A stretch of 64,000 nucleotides of DNA. It comes from Bacteroides ovatus (lineage in GTDB: Bacteria; Bacteroidota; Bacteroidia; Bacteroidales; Bacteroidaceae). The notes below the pieces were generated by a model. That model made no database searches, was not told the DNA's origin, and saw only the letters and a list, made by a program, of their open reading frames with translations. Positions 17,260-25,807 of this stretch are shown piece after piece; the stretch's first letter is position 1, and every line of letters starts with the position of its first letter. The translations under genes and the position numbers were made by a program. The stretch covers positions 2,728,001 to 2,792,000 of the forward strand of contig NZ_CP012938.1 of the NCBI RefSeq assembly GCF_001314995.1, given 5' to 3'.

Positions 17260-17334
17260 TTTCTGACGGAGGCACTGCTTACCGAATGTAACAGTAGCAC
17301 CTGCTGTCATCTGATAGATAATCAGAAAGGAAAA

Positions 17335-17718
17335 ATGATTCCCGATTCCGCCTATCGGCTGGAAGTAAAAATCAGAAAGAATGAGACGTGTGCCAGAATC
17401 AAACTCAACCAGTCAAGTATCCCTTGGTTTGAGGGAGAAATGTTGGAGGTTGTCAATAACAAAATTCGCCCGGCAGCTTCCAGTCTTGCCATTTCTATCC
17501 GCCTCACTCAAAAGGAAGATTGCCTGCTTGATAAAACCTACTCTACAGAATATCAGCAAACTACCAAAGCGCAAAGATTCGAAGATTCACCATCCGCCAA
17601 TGCCGCTTGCCTGGATGATATGACCGAATGTTTGTCAATGGCTACGAAAGAAATCGTGGAGGAGATTAGTCGGGATATACATTTAATACTATCTTTGCAG
17701 CCAAAAAGCAGACACTAA
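17335..17718 (+). CDS. Uncharacterised 127-residue protein
   Basis: No signal peptide is visible from the ATG at 17335, which has an AGAAAGGA ribosome-binding-like stretch just upstream. The sequence mixes beta strands (YRLEVKIRKNETCARIKL) with a C-terminal amphipathic helix (CLDDMTECLSMATKEIVEEISRDI). That helix and the preceding FEDSPSANAAC loosely recall auxiliary lipoproteins of ABC transporters, a weak impression only. The frame is the same as that of DUF4249 upstream and stays open back to its stop at 17257, so the true start could lie up to 24 codons earlier at a non-ATG codon. It ends two bases before the LysO gene pair and may be translated with it. Confidence 0.5.
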   Translation: MIPDSAYRLEVKIRKNETCARIKLNQSSIPWFEGEMLEVVNNKIRPAASSLAISIRLTQKEDCLLDKTYSTEYQQTTKAQRFEDSPSANAACLDDMTECLSMATKEIVEEISRDIHLILSLQPKSRH

Positions 17719-17720
17719 CT

Positions 17721-18008
17721 ATGTTTATCATTATTGGAATTATGCTGACAGGCATGCTTCTTGGCTACTTGTTGCGCAGTAAAAGACTATCATGGATACA
17801 CAGGATAATTACTCTTCTTATATGGATTCTCCTCTTTCTTCTCGGAATAGATGTAGGAGGTAACGAATCTATTATCAAAGGTTTGCATACTCTCGGACTG
17901 GAAGCTATTATCATCACGGTAGCTGCCGTTGCAGGAAGTACGTTATGCGCCTGGGGATTATGGTACCTATTATATAAATGGAATGGAGGAAAGGAGACAA
18001 AAGCATGA
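17721..18008 (+). CDS. LysO-type transporter, N-terminal part as a separate protein
   Basis: A 95-residue membrane protein with three hydrophobic spans (about 1-17, 26-44, 58-83) and the LGIDVGG motif near residues 41-47. It matches the N-terminal part of LysO (YbjE, DUF340), which in E. coli is one chain of about 300 residues that exports L-lysine and toxic analogues. Here the protein is split and the next gene encodes the remainder; the ATGA overlap (18005-18008) gives translational coupling. Splitting is, as I recall, normal in Bacteroides. Substrate is by family only. Confidence 0.8.
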   Translation: MFIIIGIMLTGMLLGYLLRSKRLSWIHRIITLLIWILLFLLGIDVGGNESIIKGLHTLGLEAIIITVAAVAGSTLCAWGLWYLLYKWNGGKETKA

Positions 18009-18613
18009 AAGGTAGTTTGATTATCATCTCTTTCTTCATTATCGGTACTCTTTGTGGAGTTTATCATCTTATTCCATACGACTTCACCGACAGCAAGCTC
18101 AGTTACTATGCCCTCTGCGGACTCATGTTCTGCGTAGGCATCAGTATCGGCAACGATCCGAATACTTTGAAGAGTTTTCGCTCCCTGAATCCGCGGCTTG
18201 TATTCCTTCCCATCATGACGATCATTGGCACATTAGCAGGTTGCGCCGTAGCAGGAGCCTTTATGAGCCAACGAGGTCCTTTAGACTGTATGGCAGTCGG
18301 AGCCGGATTTGGCTATTATTCACTTTCCAGCATTTTCATTACCGAATACAAAGGTCCCGAATTGGGAACTATTGCGTTACTTTCCAATATCATGCGTGAA
18401 ATCATCGCTTTGCTGTGTGCGCCATTATTAGTGAAGTATTTCGGAAAGCTAGCCCCTATTTCTGTTGGTGGAGCCACTACAATGGATACCACTCTTCCTA
18501 TTATTACCCGATATTCGGGAAAAGAATTTGTAATCATTTCCATTTTCCATGGTTTTGTTGTTGATTTCAGTGTTCCTTTCCTAGTCACGTTCCTTTGCTC
18601 AATATCATTTTAA
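18005..18613 (+). CDS. LysO-type transporter, C-terminal part
   Basis: A 202-residue membrane protein. ATG at 18005 overlaps the stop of the previous gene and is preferred over an upstream start at 17978. It has about six spans and conserved small-residue motifs of the family: CGLMFCVGISIGND, GAGFGYYSLSSIFITEYKGPELGTIALLSNIMREI and GGATTMDTTLPII, the last two probably lining the substrate path. With the preceding 95-residue protein it should form one L-lysine (or related amino acid) exporter in the inner membrane. Confidence 0.85.
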   Translation: MKGSLIIISFFIIGTLCGVYHLIPYDFTDSKLSYYALCGLMFCVGISIGNDPNTLKSFRSLNPRLVFLPIMTIIGTLAGCAVAGAFMSQRGPLDCMAVGAGFGYYSLSSIFITEYKGPELGTIALLSNIMREIIALLCAPLLVKYFGKLAPISVGGATTMDTTLPIITRYSGKEFVIISIFHGFVVDFSVPFLVTFLCSISF

Positions 18614-18718
18614 TAGGAATAAATCCTAAAAAGCAGATTATTTTCACTATCGTTTTCGCACACGTATTACAAATATGTTTCATAAAGAACCGTTTTTGTA
18701 TCAAAAAGCATATCATCT

Positions 18719-18734
18719 CTTGACTTACATCAAG
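18719..18734. promoter_or_regulatory. Crp/Fnr-like palindrome CTTGAC-N4-ATCAAG
   Basis: CTTGACTTACATCAAG shares the flanks and right half-site with the box at 27817-27832 and differs from TTGAT-N4-ATCAA at one position. Its centre is about 81 bases before the predicted start for the secreted protein gene at 18906. Confidence 0.45.
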
Positions 18735-18793
18735 AAATGAGGCTAAATAGAATCTTTTCCTTTTCTTTATTTTTATGCTATAAAACATATTCT

Positions 18794-18801
18794 TATATTT
18801 G
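18794..18801 (+). promoter_or_regulatory. -7 box of the secreted 118-residue protein gene
   Basis: TATATTTGC, an exact TAnnTTTG box. The start would be near 18807, leaving a leader of roughly 100 bases before the ATG at 18906. Confidence 0.65.
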
Positions 18802-18905
18802 CATAGGTAAAAAGAAAAAACTAAGCGCTTAGACTAATTTTCAATAGGTATTAGATTTGTTTTTAGGAATAGTTTTTAGGTATAACAATTAAAAAAGTAG
18901 GTATT

Positions 18906-19262
18906 ATGAAACGTTTAGGATTAACATTAGTGGCAGCGCTCTGCCTTGCTGCTACAACATTTGCAGCCGGAAATCAACCTACAACTGCAAAATGGGAAGG
19001 TAACATCAATGTTAGTAAATTAGGTAAATATTTGAACTTGAATTCAGTTCAGAGTGAAGAGGTTGCAAACATCTGCGATTATTTCTCCGAACAGATGTCA
19101 AGAGCCACAACAGCAAAGAAAGATAAAGAAGCTAAATTGCGTAACGCTGTTTATGGTAACTTGAAGCTGATGAGAAAGACTCTTAGTGCTGAACAGTATG
19201 CCAAGTATGCCGCATTGATGAACATCACTTTACAGAATAAAGGTATTGAACTGAATAAGTAA
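18906..19262 (+). CDS. Secreted helical protein of unknown function, 118 residues
   Basis: The signal peptide is clear (MKRLGLTLVAALCLAATTFAAG, cleavage near residue 21). The mature protein is short, basic and largely alpha-helical: LGKYLNLNSVQSEEVANICDYFSEQMSRA, then LRNAVYGNLKLMRKTLSAEQYAKYAALMN. This alternation recalls small periplasmic proteins of Bacteroidetes whose helices pack like Spy/CpxP chaperones, but the family's LTxxQ motifs are not present, so I make no assignment. It is a single-gene unit with its own promoter, long leader and strong terminator, which suggests high expression. Confidence 0.8.
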   Translation: MKRLGLTLVAALCLAATTFAAGNQPTTAKWEGNINVSKLGKYLNLNSVQSEEVANICDYFSEQMSRATTAKKDKEAKLRNAVYGNLKLMRKTLSAEQYAKYAALMNITLQNKGIELNK

Positions 19263-19290
19263 AATGAGTAATATGCAAAAGAGAGAGAGG

Positions 19291-19321
19291 GTGGAAGCCA
19301 GTTTGGGCTTCCACTTTTTTT
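19291..19321 (+). terminator. Terminator of the secreted protein gene
   Basis: GTGGAAGCC (19291-19299) pairs with GGCTTCCAC (19306-19314) around a six-base loop, followed by seven T. Confidence 0.92.
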
Positions 19322-19327
19322 ATCCCA

Positions 19328-20392
19328 TTATTTAATAGTCACCATCGTAGCTCCAAATCCATATTCCTGGAAAGAAGCATCCTGATAACGGCAATTACTA
19401 TATTTCCGTTTCAATTCATCAACGATAGCTTTCCGAAGCACACCATCTCCTTTGCCGTGAATAAAGACAATCTTCTGCTCACGTTTGTTCTTATAGACTT
19501 CCATCACTTCGCGAAACTTATCCAATTGATAGTTCAGTATTTCAGCATTACCCATTCCTTGAGTATCATCCAGTAGAGAGTCGATATGAAGATCTATTTC
19601 AACAATCTCACTCTTTCCACCATGAGCATGATTCGGTTTCACAATAGGTTGTGATCTGGGCTTATCTACAGATTTCTTCTGCAGCAAAGCCTCTTGAAGT
19701 TCTTCTGCCGAAACATATACTTGCTTGGTAGGCATATCATCTTTCACAATGTCATAAATCAACGCCGGTTCTTCGAAGAAATCAGAATCGCTAAAGGTAT
19801 GAAGTTTATAGAACTTCACGGTATCAATCCGTATTTCCACACTGACAGCCGGTTTGATAGCCGCAGGCTTACCATCTTTGAAAGCAATCAACTGAACGGC
19901 CACCCGCTCCATATCATTCAGTACATCTTTTGTAAACTCCTCTAACAGCAATTTCGTATTAGGTTCCACCAACCCGTGCGAACGGTTCTTCCAGGCTTTT
20001 CCTTCTGCACTCAAATAAGTGTAATACAAATAATAATTGCTATCATTTACCAAATAAGTCTCGAAAGGAGTAGTCATCATAGCCTTTGCATCTTCAGGCA
20101 CATAAGCCAGAAATACATTCAGCGTATCTCCCCCCTTCACTTCCGGCTGGCGTTGAATGACGGGCATCTCCGGTTTTACCGGTTTAGCAGGTCCCTCTTG
20201 TTTCGGAGCAGAAGAAGTCGGTTTACGCCTCATATTATAGTCATCTGTTTCAATCACGACACACTCGCGTATCGGCATTGGAATATCAAACCCATCTGCA
20301 TCTTCTACCAACACAAAATCCTTTCCCTGGAATCCAGTTACGATTCCACCGCCTACCTCACTAAGAAAGCGTACTTTATCTCCTATTTTCAT
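19328..20392 (-). CDS. DUF2027 and Smr domain protein
   Basis: A 354-residue protein. The N-terminal part ([21 protein letters not shown]) is a KOW/Tudor-like barrel followed by the DUF2027 beta domain. The C-terminal 80 residues form an Smr domain, with the hallmark [14 protein letters not shown] near residues 310-325, preceded by IDLHI, and ending [11 protein letters not shown]. Smr domains are the nuclease modules seen in MutS2 and in ribosome-rescue factors; the family contributes an endonuclease or RNA-binding activity. The linker is Pro/Lys-rich (about 55-85). It is a single-gene unit with a -7 box at 20436-20443. The physiological role is not established. Confidence 0.85.
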   Translation of the reverse strand: MKIGDKVRFLSEVGGGIVTGFQGKDFVLVEDADGFDIPMPIRECVVIETDDYNMRRKPTSSAPKQEGPAKPVKPEMPVIQRQPEVKGGDTLNVFLAYVPEDAKAMMTTPFETYLVNDSNYYLYYTYLSAEGKAWKNRSHGLVEPNTKLLLEEFTKDVLNDMERVAVQLIAFKDGKPAAIKPAVSVEIRIDTVKFYKLHTFSDSDFFEEPALIYDIVKDDMPTKQVYVSAEELQEALLQKKSVDKPRSQPIVKPNHAHGGKSEIVEIDLHIDSLLDDTQGMGNAEILNYQLDKFREVMEVYKNKREQKIVFIHGKGDGVLRKAIVDELKRKYSNCRYQDASFQEYGFGATMVTIK

Positions 20393-20435
20393 TATTGTAT
20401 ATCCAATTAAAATTCAAACTCAAAAAAACGAGTAA

Positions 20436-20443
20436 CAAAGATA
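20436..20443 (-). promoter_or_regulatory. -7 box of the DUF2027/Smr gene
   Basis: The minus strand reads TATCTTTG, about 44 bases upstream of the ATG at 20392. Confidence 0.65.
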
Positions 20444-20515
20444 GAGATTTCTATGAAATTAAATGGAGATTCGGTTCTAAAAACAAACCGTCTGCCTTTA
20501 TTCCTCTTTTTATTG

Positions 20516-20523
20516 TAACTTTG
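20516..20523 (+). promoter_or_regulatory. -7 box of the HAD hydrolase gene
   Basis: TAACTTTGC, an exact TAnnTTTG box. The predicted start near 20529 leaves about 50 bases of leader. Confidence 0.7.
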
Positions 20524-20579
20524 CACCCGACGAAATACCAAACATATAATCTAAAATTCACCATTAACGACGAAAACCG

Positions 20580-21272
20580 ATGAAAGAACTTATTAAAGTC
20601 ATTGCTTTTGATGCAGACGATACCTTGTGGAGCAATGAACCTTTTTTCCAGGAAATAGAGAAACAATATACAGACCTATTAAAGCCTTATGGCACTTCTG
20701 AAGATATTTCAGCCGCTTTATTTCAAACAGAAATGAATAATCTGAAATATCTCGGATATGGAGCCAAAGCTTTCACCATTTCTATGGTAGAGACAGCTTT
20801 GCATGTGAGTGGACAAAAGATTTCAGGAACAGACATCCAACATATTATTGAATTAGGCAAATCATTACTGAAAATGCCAATTGAACTATTGCCGGGAGTA
20901 AAAGAAACGCTTAAAGTATTGAAAGAGAAAGGAAAATACAAATTAGTAGTTGCCACTAAAGGAGATTTGCTCGATCAGGAGAATAAGCTGGGACGTTCCG
21001 GATTAGCCTCTTATTTCGATCACATTGAAGTGATGTCCGATAAAACAGAGAAAGAATATCAACGAATGTTGAATATCTTACAGATTGCTCCTTCCGAATT
21101 TGTCATGATTGGCAATTCTCTGAAATCGGACATTCAACCTGTTCTATCGCTGGGAGGATATGGCATACATATTCCTTTTGAAGTGATGTGGAAACATGAA
21201 GTAGTAGACACATTCACACATGACCATCTGAAACAGGTGAAAAGATTTGATGAGTTGCTGCTTTGGTTTTAA
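20580..21272 (+). CDS. HAD-superfamily hydrolase
   Basis: A 230-residue cytoplasmic phosphatase-like protein. Motif I is FDADDTLW with nucleophile Asp11 and acid/base Asp13. Motif II is the Thr of VVATKGD near residue 126. Motif III/IV is seen as the Lys in KTEKEYQ and the MIGNSLKSDIQPVLSLGGYGI segment near residue 178. A helical cap domain lies between residues about 18 and 95, placing it in subfamily I. The family removes phosphate from small metabolites; the substrate cannot be read from the sequence. It stands alone behind its own promoter. Confidence 0.88.
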   Translation: MKELIKVIAFDADDTLWSNEPFFQEIEKQYTDLLKPYGTSEDISAALFQTEMNNLKYLGYGAKAFTISMVETALHVSGQKISGTDIQHIIELGKSLLKMPIELLPGVKETLKVLKEKGKYKLVVATKGDLLDQENKLGRSGLASYFDHIEVMSDKTEKEYQRMLNILQIAPSEFVMIGNSLKSDIQPVLSLGGYGIHIPFEVMWKHEVVDTFTHDHLKQVKRFDELLLWF

Positions 21273-21346
21273 ATAAGTTCTGTTCTTTCTTCAGATAAGC
21301 TTCGAATCTGAAGAAAGAAATCAGTAAATAATGCCATCTTATTGGA

Positions 21347-22126
21347 TTACAAATCCAACAGTTTCATCAATTCAGCAGCCCGACACGCTTCTATCGAATT
21401 ACCGACAGAGAGTTTCTCCAAAATATTCTGCCGGTGTCGATTGACTGTATTCACACTAATATAAAGGGCAGCTGCTATTTCTTTACTAGATAGTCCTTTA
21501 CGTATACAGCGAAGTATTTCCTTTTCGCGTTCGGATAGGATATTGCGATGTTCTTCCGAAAGAAAGAGGGTTTCGACTTCTCCACGTTCCATATGAGTAA
21601 TAGTGGGACATATCCCCTGCTCCGTTCGTTGATCTGCAGACAAGGTATAAAGACAAAAAATCAACCATACACTTCCGGAAGGAGTATTTTCCATAATCTG
21701 CACTAAATTATCAATATACTGATAGACTCCTTTCTCATTCATCATACGTATTCTGCATCTTCCCCGGTACTTCAACCGTTCTTCGGAAGACATCGAAAAG
21801 GTCTTCTGAAAAAACTGATACTCCAATAACCGCTTTTCTACCAAGTCTTCAGGATGAATACGCCGATAAATACAATCTTCATCCATAGAATCAATCACAC
21901 TCAAAGCAGCTTCTTCGGGAGTTAAGCCTAGAAAATGCGCCCAAGGATGAACGGCAATGTAACTTTTCCTATTCGAAAGATCTGAAATAACAGCACATCC
22001 ACCATTAATCTCCGTCAATGAATGAATAAAGCGTTGATGTTGCTCTACAACTCCATTGTCCAATATTTCATCGGCTATCAGTTGTGTCGCATAAACTTCA
22101 TCTATTTCCTTTTGTAATACATCCAT
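21347..22126 (-). CDS. LuxR-type transcriptional regulator with PAS-like sensor domain
   Basis: A 259-residue protein. The N-terminal two-thirds look like a PAS sensor (CAVISDLSNRKSYIAVHPWAHFLGLTPEEA, then IHPEDLVEKRLLEYQFF, a common PAS/PAC pattern). The C-terminus is a GerE/LuxR helix-turn-helix: LSEREKEILRCIRKGLSSKEIAAAL followed by ISVNTVNRHRQNILEKL. It is divergent from the DUF1349 gene, and the two share a symmetric promoter (22175-22195), so it may control that gene and itself. Ligand unknown. Confidence 0.85.
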   Translation of the reverse strand: MDVLQKEIDEVYATQLIADEILDNGVVEQHQRFIHSLTEINGGCAVISDLSNRKSYIAVHPWAHFLGLTPEEAALSVIDSMDEDCIYRRIHPEDLVEKRLLEYQFFQKTFSMSSEERLKYRGRCRIRMMNEKGVYQYIDNLVQIMENTPSGSVWLIFCLYTLSADQRTEQGICPTITHMERGEVETLFLSEEHRNILSEREKEILRCIRKGLSSKEIAAALYISVNTVNRHRQNILEKLSVGNSIEACRAAELMKLLDL

Positions 22127-22174
22127 CTTATAAAATGGTTATTATTCAGTATTGTTGCACACGGAGGTATGAGC

Positions 22175-22195
22175 TATCTTTGCACCACAAAGATA
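22175..22195. promoter_or_regulatory. Symmetric face-to-face -7 boxes for divergent genes
   Basis: The stretch reads TATCTTTG (22175-22182), five bases, then CAAAGATA (22188-22195), the exact reverse complement. The plus box drives the DUF1349 gene; the minus box drives the luxR gene. Each start site should fall within the other's box, so the two transcripts overlap and polymerases would compete. Confidence 0.75.
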
Positions 22196-22207
22196 ATCAA
22201 ATAAGAA

Positions 22208-22879
22208 ATGATCATGAAACATTTAAAAATCAAAATCATGTCAATAGCCTTTATGGCAGTAGCAACTTCTTCTATGGCACAAAGTTTGAATAAGATGAAC
22301 TGGCTGAACGAGCCTCAACAGTGGGAAATAAAAGATGGCAAAACCTTAGTGATGGATGTTCCTGCAAAAACAGACTTTTGGAGGATTTCTCATTATGGAT
22401 TCACAGTGGACGACGGACCTTTCTATTATGCGACTTATGGTGGAGAATTTGAAGCCAAAGTAAAGATAACCGGCAACTATGTCACCACCTTTGACCAAAT
22501 GGGATTAATGCTGCGCATCGACCATGAGAACTGGATAAAAGCAGGTGTGGAATACGTTGATGGCAAACAGAATGTAAGTGCCGTGGTTACGCATCGGACT
22601 AGTGACTGGAGTGTAGTACAATTGCCGGATGCTCCCCGCTCTATATGGATAAAAGCAGTCCGTCGCCTGGATGCAGTAGAAATATTTTTCTCACGTGATG
22701 ATAAAGAATATATTATGATGCGCACTTGTTGGTTACAAGATAATTGTCCTGTCATGGTAGGATTAATGGGAGCTTGTCCGGACGGGAAAGGGTTCACCGC
22801 TACATTCGAAGAATTTAAAGTGACTCCATTAGCCGATCAACGAAGACTGGAATGGGCAAAAAGGCAAATAAACAAATAA
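22208..22879 (+). CDS. DUF1349 concanavalin-like secreted protein
   Basis: A 223-residue protein with a signal peptide ending near SSMAQS; MKHLKIKIMS at 22214 is an equally likely start. The mature chain is a beta-sandwich of the DUF1349 family: LNEPQQWEIKDGKTLVMDVPAKTDFW, DQMGLMLRIDHENWIKAGVEYVDGKQNVSAVVTH, and the C-terminal GLMGACPDGKGFTATFEEFKV. Members are related to the yeast Regulation of Enolase 1 protein and to laminin-G/concanavalin folds, suggesting carbohydrate binding. No catalytic role is established. It is divergent from, and shares a promoter region with, the LuxR regulator. Confidence 0.82.
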   Translation: MIMKHLKIKIMSIAFMAVATSSMAQSLNKMNWLNEPQQWEIKDGKTLVMDVPAKTDFWRISHYGFTVDDGPFYYATYGGEFEAKVKITGNYVTTFDQMGLMLRIDHENWIKAGVEYVDGKQNVSAVVTHRTSDWSVVQLPDAPRSIWIKAVRRLDAVEIFFSRDDKEYIMMRTCWLQDNCPVMVGLMGACPDGKGFTATFEEFKVTPLADQRRLEWAKRQINK

Positions 22880-23466
22880 AAATCAGTCCTGATGCTATTT
22901 ATTTAAATAGAGAGAAAGCTCTTTATAATATAAATATGGTAGTATATCTTACTTTAAATGTTCTATTTTTAATATGATGAGTATAAATAGCATCACACGG
23001 ATTTCCTCTTCCAGCAGTTCTGTTGTATAAAATAATGCAAGAATATACAGTTCCCGAGGAGTTTTTTACATAAAAACAGTCAAAAGATACACTATAATAA
23101 ACTTATTGACAATCGTTTCTTTAAAAGGAGTAACCAGTTCCTTTTAAAGGAACGATTCATTGATCGGTGAGAAACACTTTATTCCTTTAAAAGGAGCATA
23201 TAAAACTTTATTTTAAGTGCTATCCCAGAGCTAACCTACACCTGAAACAGCCAACACTCCACATATCAATTTGAGACAAAACAAAGGCAAGTTCTATACA
23301 TCTATTCTATAAAAGACGCAGACTAAAACAAATTATTCCAAAACACAATCGATTTATTTCTTTTCTAAATTCGAAAACAGCAAATCCGTCTCATTTTCAA
23401 CTCATGCCTAAATATATCCTGCATATATAGAATTATACAACGATAAAATATACGTTTTTTCATATA
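22880..23466. other. 587-base intergenic region with palindrome cluster
   Basis: AT-rich, no credible gene on either strand. It separates the DUF1349 gene from the 3' end of the convergent winged-helix gene. The only clear structure is the palindrome cluster at 23111-23195. Confidence 0.55.
23111..23195. repeat. Palindrome cluster with three CCTTTAAAAGG-like cores
   Basis: AATCGTTTCTTTAAAAGGA (23111-23129) is an inverted repeat of TCCTTTTAAAGGAACGATT (23139-23157), one mismatch, nine-base loop. A third unit TCCTTTAAAAGGA follows at 23183-23195. Each unit is itself nearly palindromic. The layout resembles the cluster at 10146-10219 with another core. Confidence 0.75.
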
Positions 23467-24522
23467 TTATCGCCAAAACCGTATATACTTATCTTTCTCA
23501 CGATCCAACGCACCTTCATCGACACAATCACCCAACCGGAACCATGAATGTTCTATCAATGAGCCTCTCTTTTTAACAGACTTATCCCAGTTTCCTATCA
23601 CTTGTCCTTCATGAAGAACAATCGGATAAAACAGACCATTATTGGTAAATGCTTTCGAGTAATGCTCTTTAGGCAAAACGTCTGTCCGGTCTTTATAACC
23701 AAGCAAATATTCATCATAAGAAGGAAGAAGATGCAAACTGCCGGTAACTTTTCCACGAGTCCGGCAATCTTCATGAATATACCATGTCTGTCCATTCCAT
23801 TCTTCTGCCGTTAATTCCGAATCAATCAAATAAATAGCTTGACGTGCATCTGTAATAGGCAGCCCCGACCACCAGACAAAATCTTGCAAAACAGCAGGAG
23901 CATGACTACGAAAATAGCTTCTAGCCAAACGAGCCAAAGATTCATCTTTGGTCAATTCCGGCATCGGCGGAACACGCTCTTCCAAAAGCGCATACGTACA
24001 TTTACTTCCTTTATCTTCCCCACTACATACAATCCCCACCTGCTCCGCACGAGCCATAAAGCGGGTCATACGATGATTATCCGCTACAATCCCCGAACGG
24101 TTAAAATGCTCGGCAATCTCCTGCCTCGTCAGGCTTTTCTTCCCACAAAGAATTTTCTCCAACAGATTATGACTTTTCGTATAGAGCTCTTCAGAAATTT
24201 CCAAGTCATGCCCCTTCGCATAAGACTCATTAGCAGATATAATACGCCCGGCGGAAAGTTTCAACATCCACCGGATATCTTCTGCTGCTACGAGATGCCA
24301 TGTCGGACGCATTACATGAGTCCGCAGGATTTCACCATCACGGAGCGCTTTTTCCACAGTTTGAATCGTTGCTGACTTCAAACGCATTCCTACTGCCCAT
24401 TTCACCATGGAATAATTCTGTGCCTGCATAGCTCCCATCCAGGACACAAGTTCCTTGGGTTGAAAGAAAAGAGGACTTAATAACTGTTGGTTGAGTAAAC
24501 GTATATTCGGTATTTTCATCAT
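23467..24522 (-). CDS. Winged-helix DNA-binding domain protein (AlkZ/YcaQ-like superfamily)
   Basis: A 351-residue protein of the HTH_42 family. Signature parts are RLLNQQL near the start, the WMGAMQAQNY motif (about residues 29-38), RTHVMRPTWHLVAAEDIRWML (about 87-107), and a central helix-turn-helix around SLTRQEIAEHF. The family includes AlkZ and YcaQ, monofunctional DNA glycosylases that unhook interstrand crosslinks using a QxQ motif; here MQAQNY supplies Q-A-Q at about residues 34-36. A DNA-repair role is therefore plausible. The family also holds proteins without known activity. It is a single-gene unit facing the palindrome-rich gap. Confidence 0.78.
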   Translation of the reverse strand: MMKIPNIRLLNQQLLSPLFFQPKELVSWMGAMQAQNYSMVKWAVGMRLKSATIQTVEKALRDGEILRTHVMRPTWHLVAAEDIRWMLKLSAGRIISANESYAKGHDLEISEELYTKSHNLLEKILCGKKSLTRQEIAEHFNRSGIVADNHRMTRFMARAEQVGIVCSGEDKGSKCTYALLEERVPPMPELTKDESLARLARSYFRSHAPAVLQDFVWWSGLPITDARQAIYLIDSELTAEEWNGQTWYIHEDCRTRGKVTGSLHLLPSYDEYLLGYKDRTDVLPKEHYSKAFTNNGLFYPIVLHEGQVIGNWDKSVKKRGSLIEHSWFRLGDCVDEGALDREKDKYIRFWR

Positions 24523-24557
24523 ACTTATTTATAAAAGAAAAAACAGTTGTTCTTTGA

Positions 24558-25793
24558 TTAAATGACACGAGTAATGGAATGTAACAAAACAGAAGACAAG
24601 AAGTCTCTAATATAAATATGTTCTATCCCTTCATAAGTATTTTCAAACATTTTTTCTCCGGACACTACCACTTTCGGATAATTATCTTTAATCTTCAATA
24701 AATTCCCGAATTCTCTTTCAATAGTTTCCTGTTTAGAAAGTTCAAGAGAGACTTGCACATAGAGAATCTCTCCATTCCGTTTACAGACAAAATCTATTTC
24801 TTCCGTACCCAATGTCCCGATTTTTACATCATATCCACTATATACCAAATGATTATAAACCAAGTTCTCCAAACGCATCGCTCTGTCCTGTGGCTTGTAC
24901 CCCGTAATCACATTACGAATCCCCATATTCTCAAAATAATACTTCTCCCCTCTTTCGAATAATTTCTTTCCGGCAATATCATACCTTCCTACCCTATGTA
25001 CAATAAAAGCATCCGATAATGCCATCGCATACTCACTCACAACATAAGGAGAAATATCCACTTTCTGACTTTTCAGAAAATCACTAATACTCTTGCTGGA
25101 AAATAAGTTGCCAATGTTACCTGCCAAGAACGAAACTAGTTGTTCCAAAAAGACCGTATTCCTTATATTCTTTCTCTGAATCACATCTTTTAATATAATG
25201 GTAGAGTAAATGCTCCTCAAATACTCCATAACAACAGGTTCTTCCATCGGCAAATGTATCAGATAAGGCAATCCTCCATAATGAATATATTTCTCCAATG
25301 ACGCATCCGTATTCTCCAGTTCATGGAAATCCAGAAATTCAATATACGACAAACTATAAACCACAAATTCAACATACCGACCTCCCAATTCATTCGCTAA
25401 ATCACTGGAAAATATCTCTGAATTACTGCCTGTCACATATATATCATTATTATCATCCAATGCCAACGAACGGATAGCCAACCTGAAATCTTGTATTTCC
25501 TGTATTTCATCGACAAAAATATAGTTCATTCTATCATCTACCGATTTTGAAAGAATATAATCATTCAGTTCTTTATAAGTCTTTATATCTATGAAATTGA
25601 CATCTTCCTTATTTATATAGATAATATTCGCATCACTCTCTTCTTTCCGTATCAACTCCATGAGTTGATACAAAATAAAGCTTTTACCGACACGACGATG
25701 ACCGACCATCACTTTTACCAATGTTTTCCTCATGAAAGGTCTTATGCGGTCAACATAAGTGTTTCTTTGTTTAATTATGCGAGGTATTTTCAT
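24558..25793 (-). CDS. AAA ATPase with C-terminal DUF4143 domain
   Basis: A 411-residue protein from ATG at 25793 (MKIPRIIKQR); a TTG nine codons upstream lies inside a repeat and near the predicted transcription start and is rejected. Walker A is GHRRVGKS at residues 31-38; Walker B is YIFVDEIQEI with Asp95; sensor GSNSEIF follows. The C-terminal half has the DUF4143 restriction-fold domain ending in GTEEIDFVCKRNGEILYVQVSLEL, with the E-x-D-F and Q/E-x-x catalytic-like pattern of a PD-(D/E)XK fold. Such ATPases are common and accessory in Bacteroidetes and their role is unknown. Three operator-like repeats surround its promoter. Confidence 0.88.
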   Translation of the reverse strand: MKIPRIIKQRNTYVDRIRPFMRKTLVKVMVGHRRVGKSFILYQLMELIRKEESDANIIYINKEDVNFIDIKTYKELNDYILSKSVDDRMNYIFVDEIQEIQDFRLAIRSLALDDNNDIYVTGSNSEIFSSDLANELGGRYVEFVVYSLSYIEFLDFHELENTDASLEKYIHYGGLPYLIHLPMEEPVVMEYLRSIYSTIILKDVIQRKNIRNTVFLEQLVSFLAGNIGNLFSSKSISDFLKSQKVDISPYVVSEYAMALSDAFIVHRVGRYDIAGKKLFERGEKYYFENMGIRNVITGYKPQDRAMRLENLVYNHLVYSGYDVKIGTLGTEEIDFVCKRNGEILYVQVSLELSKQETIEREFGNLLKIKDNYPKVVVSGEKMFENTYEGIEHIYIRDFLSSVLLHSITRVI

Positions 25794-25807
25794 TCTACTT
25801 CTTTTTA

